From the NCBI GenBank assembly GCA_025210295.1, contig JAOASC010000016.1:62001-126000 (forward strand): DNA of 64,000 nt, read 5' to 3'. Positions within the stretch are counted from its first letter, which is position 1. Every line of letters begins with the position of its first letter. The translations under genes were made by a program, and so were the position numbers. The stretch comes from Flavobacteriales bacterium. GTDB taxonomy: Bacteria > Bacteroidota > Bacteroidia > Flavobacteriales_D > Parvicellaceae. Below are positions 61,867 through 64,000 of this stretch, in pieces. The notes below the pieces were generated by a model that did not search any database, was not told where the DNA came from, and was given only the letters and a program-made list of their open reading frames with translations.

Positions 61867-63087
61867 TTATCTGTTTATTGGCATATTATTTTCCTTTCCA
61901 GCCCAAAAAACTGCTGTAAAAGTTAATCCTCCTAAAACGACAAAACCAAGAATTAAAGGAGCTACAGTACCATCAAAACTTAACCCTATCCATATTCCAA
62001 ATGGCACAGAGATAAATGTTGATAATGCTCCGACAATTGTAGAACCTACTCCTGCAATATGACCTAAAGGCTCCATTGCTAATGAGTTTAAGTTACCAAA
62101 TAAGATTCCCATGTGAAAAAGTGTCAACACAAAAAAGCTTAACAATGTCCAAAGTTCGGGGACTCCACTTGCCCAAAAAACCACTCCATAATAGGTGATT
62201 GACAACAGCAAGATCATTGAAGAAGCAAACCGTACCATCTTACGCATTCCATGTCTTTTGACCAATACTTGACCGTTTAGAAAAGAACCTATTCCTACAG
62301 CAAATGCCAATAATGCGAAAATAACAGCGTATAACTCCCCCATTTTATACGTTTCCTGAAACAATTGTTGAGAAGAATTTAAATACGCCAAAAACATTCC
62401 CGACATACAACCAGCAGCTAATGTATAACCTACAGCTACTCGATTATTAAACACCTCTTTAGCAGCCAATACTACTCTATTCAATGAAAAAGCATGTGCA
62501 TGTTCTTTTTTTAACGTTTCTGGCATTCTAACAGCAAACCATATCAAAAGAATAAGGGCATAGACAATAAACGATATAAAGATTGTTTTCCAAGTTGCAA
62601 AATTTAAAACATATTGGCCTAATGCTGGAGCTAAAATGGGCACAATAATAAAAATAGCCATCACTACTGACATTATTCTAGCCATGTCTTCTCCTAGATA
62701 CCTATCCCTTACTAACGCTACACTTATGATTCGTGGACCTGCTAAACCAAAGCCTTGAATAAACCTACCTAACAACATATAAAACAACGTGTTAGAAAAC
62801 AAAGACATCATACATCCTATCAAGAAAAAGGCAAATCCAATATAGATAGAAAACTTCCTTCCGTAACTATCTGACATTGGTCCATACACCAATTGTCCGA
62901 AAGCAATTCCTAAAAACAAAAATGAAATAATTAATTGATTATCATTGCTATTGACGACGCCTAATTCCGCTCCTATTTTAGGTAAAGCAGGTAACATCAT
63001 ATCGATGGCAAGAGCAACTAAAGCCATCATTAAAGCTACGATTACAATAAACTCTTTCTGGCCTGGAAACGGGTTATTTTTTATCAT
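61867..63087 (-). CDS. MFS multidrug efflux transporter (Bcr/CflA type)
   Basis: 406 residues from ATG 63087 (MIKNNPFPG); a TTG at 63099 would add four residues. Twelve hydrophobic segments. The MFS motif GPMSDSYGRKFS lies in the first cytoplasmic loop, and the first helix has DMMLPALPKIGAELG, as in Bcr/CflA proton antiporters. The substrate may be drugs or peptides. It is separated from gltA by 119 bases. Confidence 0.9.
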   Translation of the reverse strand: MIKNNPFPGQKEFIVIVALMMALVALAIDMMLPALPKIGAELGVVNSNDNQLIISFLFLGIAFGQLVYGPMSDSYGRKFSIYIGFAFFLIGCMMSLFSNTLFYMLLGRFIQGFGLAGPRIISVALVRDRYLGEDMARIMSVVMAIFIIVPILAPALGQYVLNFATWKTIFISFIVYALILLIWFAVRMPETLKKEHAHAFSLNRVVLAAKEVFNNRVAVGYTLAAGCMSGMFLAYLNSSQQLFQETYKMGELYAVIFALLAFAVGIGSFLNGQVLVKRHGMRKMVRFASSMILLLSITYYGVVFWASGVPELWTLLSFFVLTLFHMGILFGNLNSLAMEPLGHIAGVGSTIVGALSTFISVPFGIWIGLSFDGTVAPLILGFVVLGGLTFTAVFWAGKENNMPINR

Positions 63088-63150
63088 TAGGGTGTTCAAT
63101 TAAGAACTGGCAAAGATACTCTAAAATAAGATGCTAAGGTGTTTTTAAAA

Positions 63151-63190
63151 CTAAAAATCCCCTTGTATAATTATACAAGGGGATTTTTAG
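63151..63190. terminator. Perfect 40-base palindrome, terminator
   Basis: Each 20-base arm is the exact reverse complement of the other (arm 63151-63170: CTAAAAATCCCCTTGTATAA). It has a GC core and A/T flanks, which suits termination on both strands. It lies past the 63-residue gene's stop and before the MFS gene. Confidence 0.8.
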
Positions 63191-63214
63191 TTAACATTAA
63201 AGCCGATATAATAA

Positions 63215-63406
63215 TCAATTAGCTATTAATTCAAAGCTTAAGTTTTTCACAGTAGAAGAGTTTTTCACTTCCAACGATTTAGAGAAATTAAGTAAAGTGT
63301 TCAGCGTACTTTTTTTAGCATGCTTTACTTCTTGAATATTTTCAATAAAATCTTGTGTTAATTCGGTTAATAATGTTGGTGTTTTAAAAGTAATTGTTTT
63401 TTTCAT
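63215..63406 (-). CDS. Small basic protein of unknown function
   Basis: 63 residues from ATG 63406 (MKKTITFKTPTLL); the frame extends to a TTG at 63412. Lys-rich N-terminal half, then a helix with LTQDFIENIQEVKHAKKS, ending LSFELIAN. There is no Gly-Gly leader-peptide site. It is flanked by terminators at 63151-63190 and 63483-63512, so it is a free-standing transcription unit. No family recognised. Confidence 0.55.
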   Translation of the reverse strand: MKKTITFKTPTLLTELTQDFIENIQEVKHAKKSTLNTLLNFSKSLEVKNSSTVKNLSFELIAN

Positions 63407-63482
63407 AGGCAATTTTAAAGCTATTTATTCCAAGAACTATAGAAAACCTTTTTTATTGTTTAATCCTTAAATAAAAAACAAA

Positions 63483-63512
63483 AAAGCAGGGATTGGCTCG
63501 CATCCCTGCTTT
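63483..63512 (-). terminator. Terminator after the cut-off gene at the window end
   Basis: AAAGCAGGGAT, eight bases, ATCCCTGCTTT: an 11-base stem, followed on the minus strand by a T run. It lies 28 bases past the stop at 63540. Confidence 0.85.
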
Positions 63513-63539
63513 CAAAAATATGCTTTATAGGCATTGTTC

Positions 63540-64000
63540 TTATTTTTGAACTAATGTTAAGCTTTCTGTTAATTTGTAAGCTCTATCAATGACCGCTCCA
63601 TTATCTCCAATATCAGATGATTTTCTTTCAGACTCTAACAACAACTCCAACTCTTTAGATTTTGACGCTACGACTTTATAAATACTCACATAGTCATGAT
63701 CTGAATATGTTATAGATTTAGAAGAACTTGAACTTGTTGAAGTTCCATTTTCAATAACTGTATTGGTTCCTTTAAAATTCATAGCTGTAGTATAAAAAAC
63801 GAGCAATTCATTTTTCTTAAAATCATCTGTTTTATTTTTACCTAAGAAAGCCCATTTTCCCAAGATTTCATTTTTAGCAACATCAACATAAACGACTCCT
63901 CCATCAGCATTCCTAGTCCAAGTCATTTCATTATTAATACTGAACGTACCATCTTTATTAATGGTATAATCGTAGCACTTTACAGACACTGTCTTATCGA
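63540..64000 (-). CDS. Lipocalin-like protein, 5' end cut off by the window edge
   Basis: The frame is open to base 64000, so the start is outside the window; the GTG at 63989 is an internal Val. The visible 153 residues are beta-rich with a lipocalin-like pattern (NEILGKWAFLGKN, then short strands), followed by a Ser-rich patch (SSSSSKS) and a final acidic helix. It is likely an exported lipoprotein, but the signal is not in view. A terminator follows its stop. Confidence 0.6.
   Translation of the reverse strand, partial: DKTVSVKCYDYTINKDGTFSINNEMTWTRNADGGVVYVDVAKNEILGKWAFLGKNKTDDFKKNELLVFYTTAMNFKGTNTVIENGTSTSSSSSKSITYSDHDYVSIYKVVASKSKELELLLESERKSSDIGDNGAVIDRAYKLTESLTLVQK

Overview
The window is chromosomal DNA from a member of the Bacteroidota, most likely of flavobacterial type. 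It is clearly AT-rich and contains type IX secretion sorting domains of both kinds: a type A tail at 2563-3786 and a type B 'gliding motility' tail at 19069-21387. Other Bacteroidota-type content includes DUF4836, DUF6428, DUF4437, DUF2490, an OMP_b-brl-type TonB-dependent receptor and LytS/LytTR sensor pairs. Many start regions carry the Bacteroidota -7 box TAnnTTTG. Three of them also have a TTG or TTTG element 19-20 bases upstream: arsR, tRNA-His and the gene at 49200. I cannot resolve family or genus. There are about 60 protein genes, one tRNA, and no rRNA, CRISPR array, transposase or phage structural gene.

Layout. 0-2 kb: a cut-off gene, a DUF4437 lipoprotein and a divergent AraC regulator. 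2.1-6.3 kb: a tight minus-strand operon of a DUF4836 lipoprotein, a deoxyhypusine-synthase-like enzyme, a secreted alpha/beta hydrolase and an FKBP lipoprotein. 6.5-11.7 kb: a minus-strand run of priA, an acetyltransferase, a membrane protein, an AraC/alkyltransferase fusion and alkB, which looks like an adaptive-response operon led by a replication-restart helicase. 11.9-16.5 kb: a TPR/SpoIIE phosphatase, a patatin lipase and phosphatidylserine decarboxylase. 16.5-19.1 kb: an arsenic operon (arsR, DUF6428, arsC, acr3) with two palindromic operators. 19-31 kb: a large secreted PKD protein, two bestrophins, and an AraC / aldehyde dehydrogenase / epimerase / SDR cluster facing a thioredoxin-like gene, then an ABC exporter. 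30.7-35 kb: a TonB-dependent receptor divergent from a LytS/LytTR pair.

35-36.3 kb holds an S24-type repressor facing a small HTH gene, arranged like a phage cI/cro switch but with no phage around it. 36.3-39.8 kb is a four-gene operon: an NTF2-like protein, egtB, egtD and a racemase-fold protein that has lost one of its two catalytic cysteines. This points to an ergothioneine-type pathway with an unassigned final step. 40-48.3 kb holds lipoproteins, AraC regulators, an SDR and membrane protein, a class C serine hydrolase and a second LytS/LytTR pair. 48.6-50.3 kb has tRNA-His, a small basic protein, and a GAF-like regulator whose promoter is embedded in a helically phased array of ACTTAA hexamers. 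50-64 kb is mostly housekeeping: an MBL hydrolase, TPR proteins, an AddB-like nuclease, CCA transferase, TsaC/Sua5, citrate synthase and an MFS pump, closing with a small independent gene and a cut-off gene.

The best leads for something undescribed are the egtB-egtD-racemase operon, the ACTTAA array with its regulator and small partner, and the isolated S24/HTH switch. Functions are assigned by recognising families in the translations. No database search was run.
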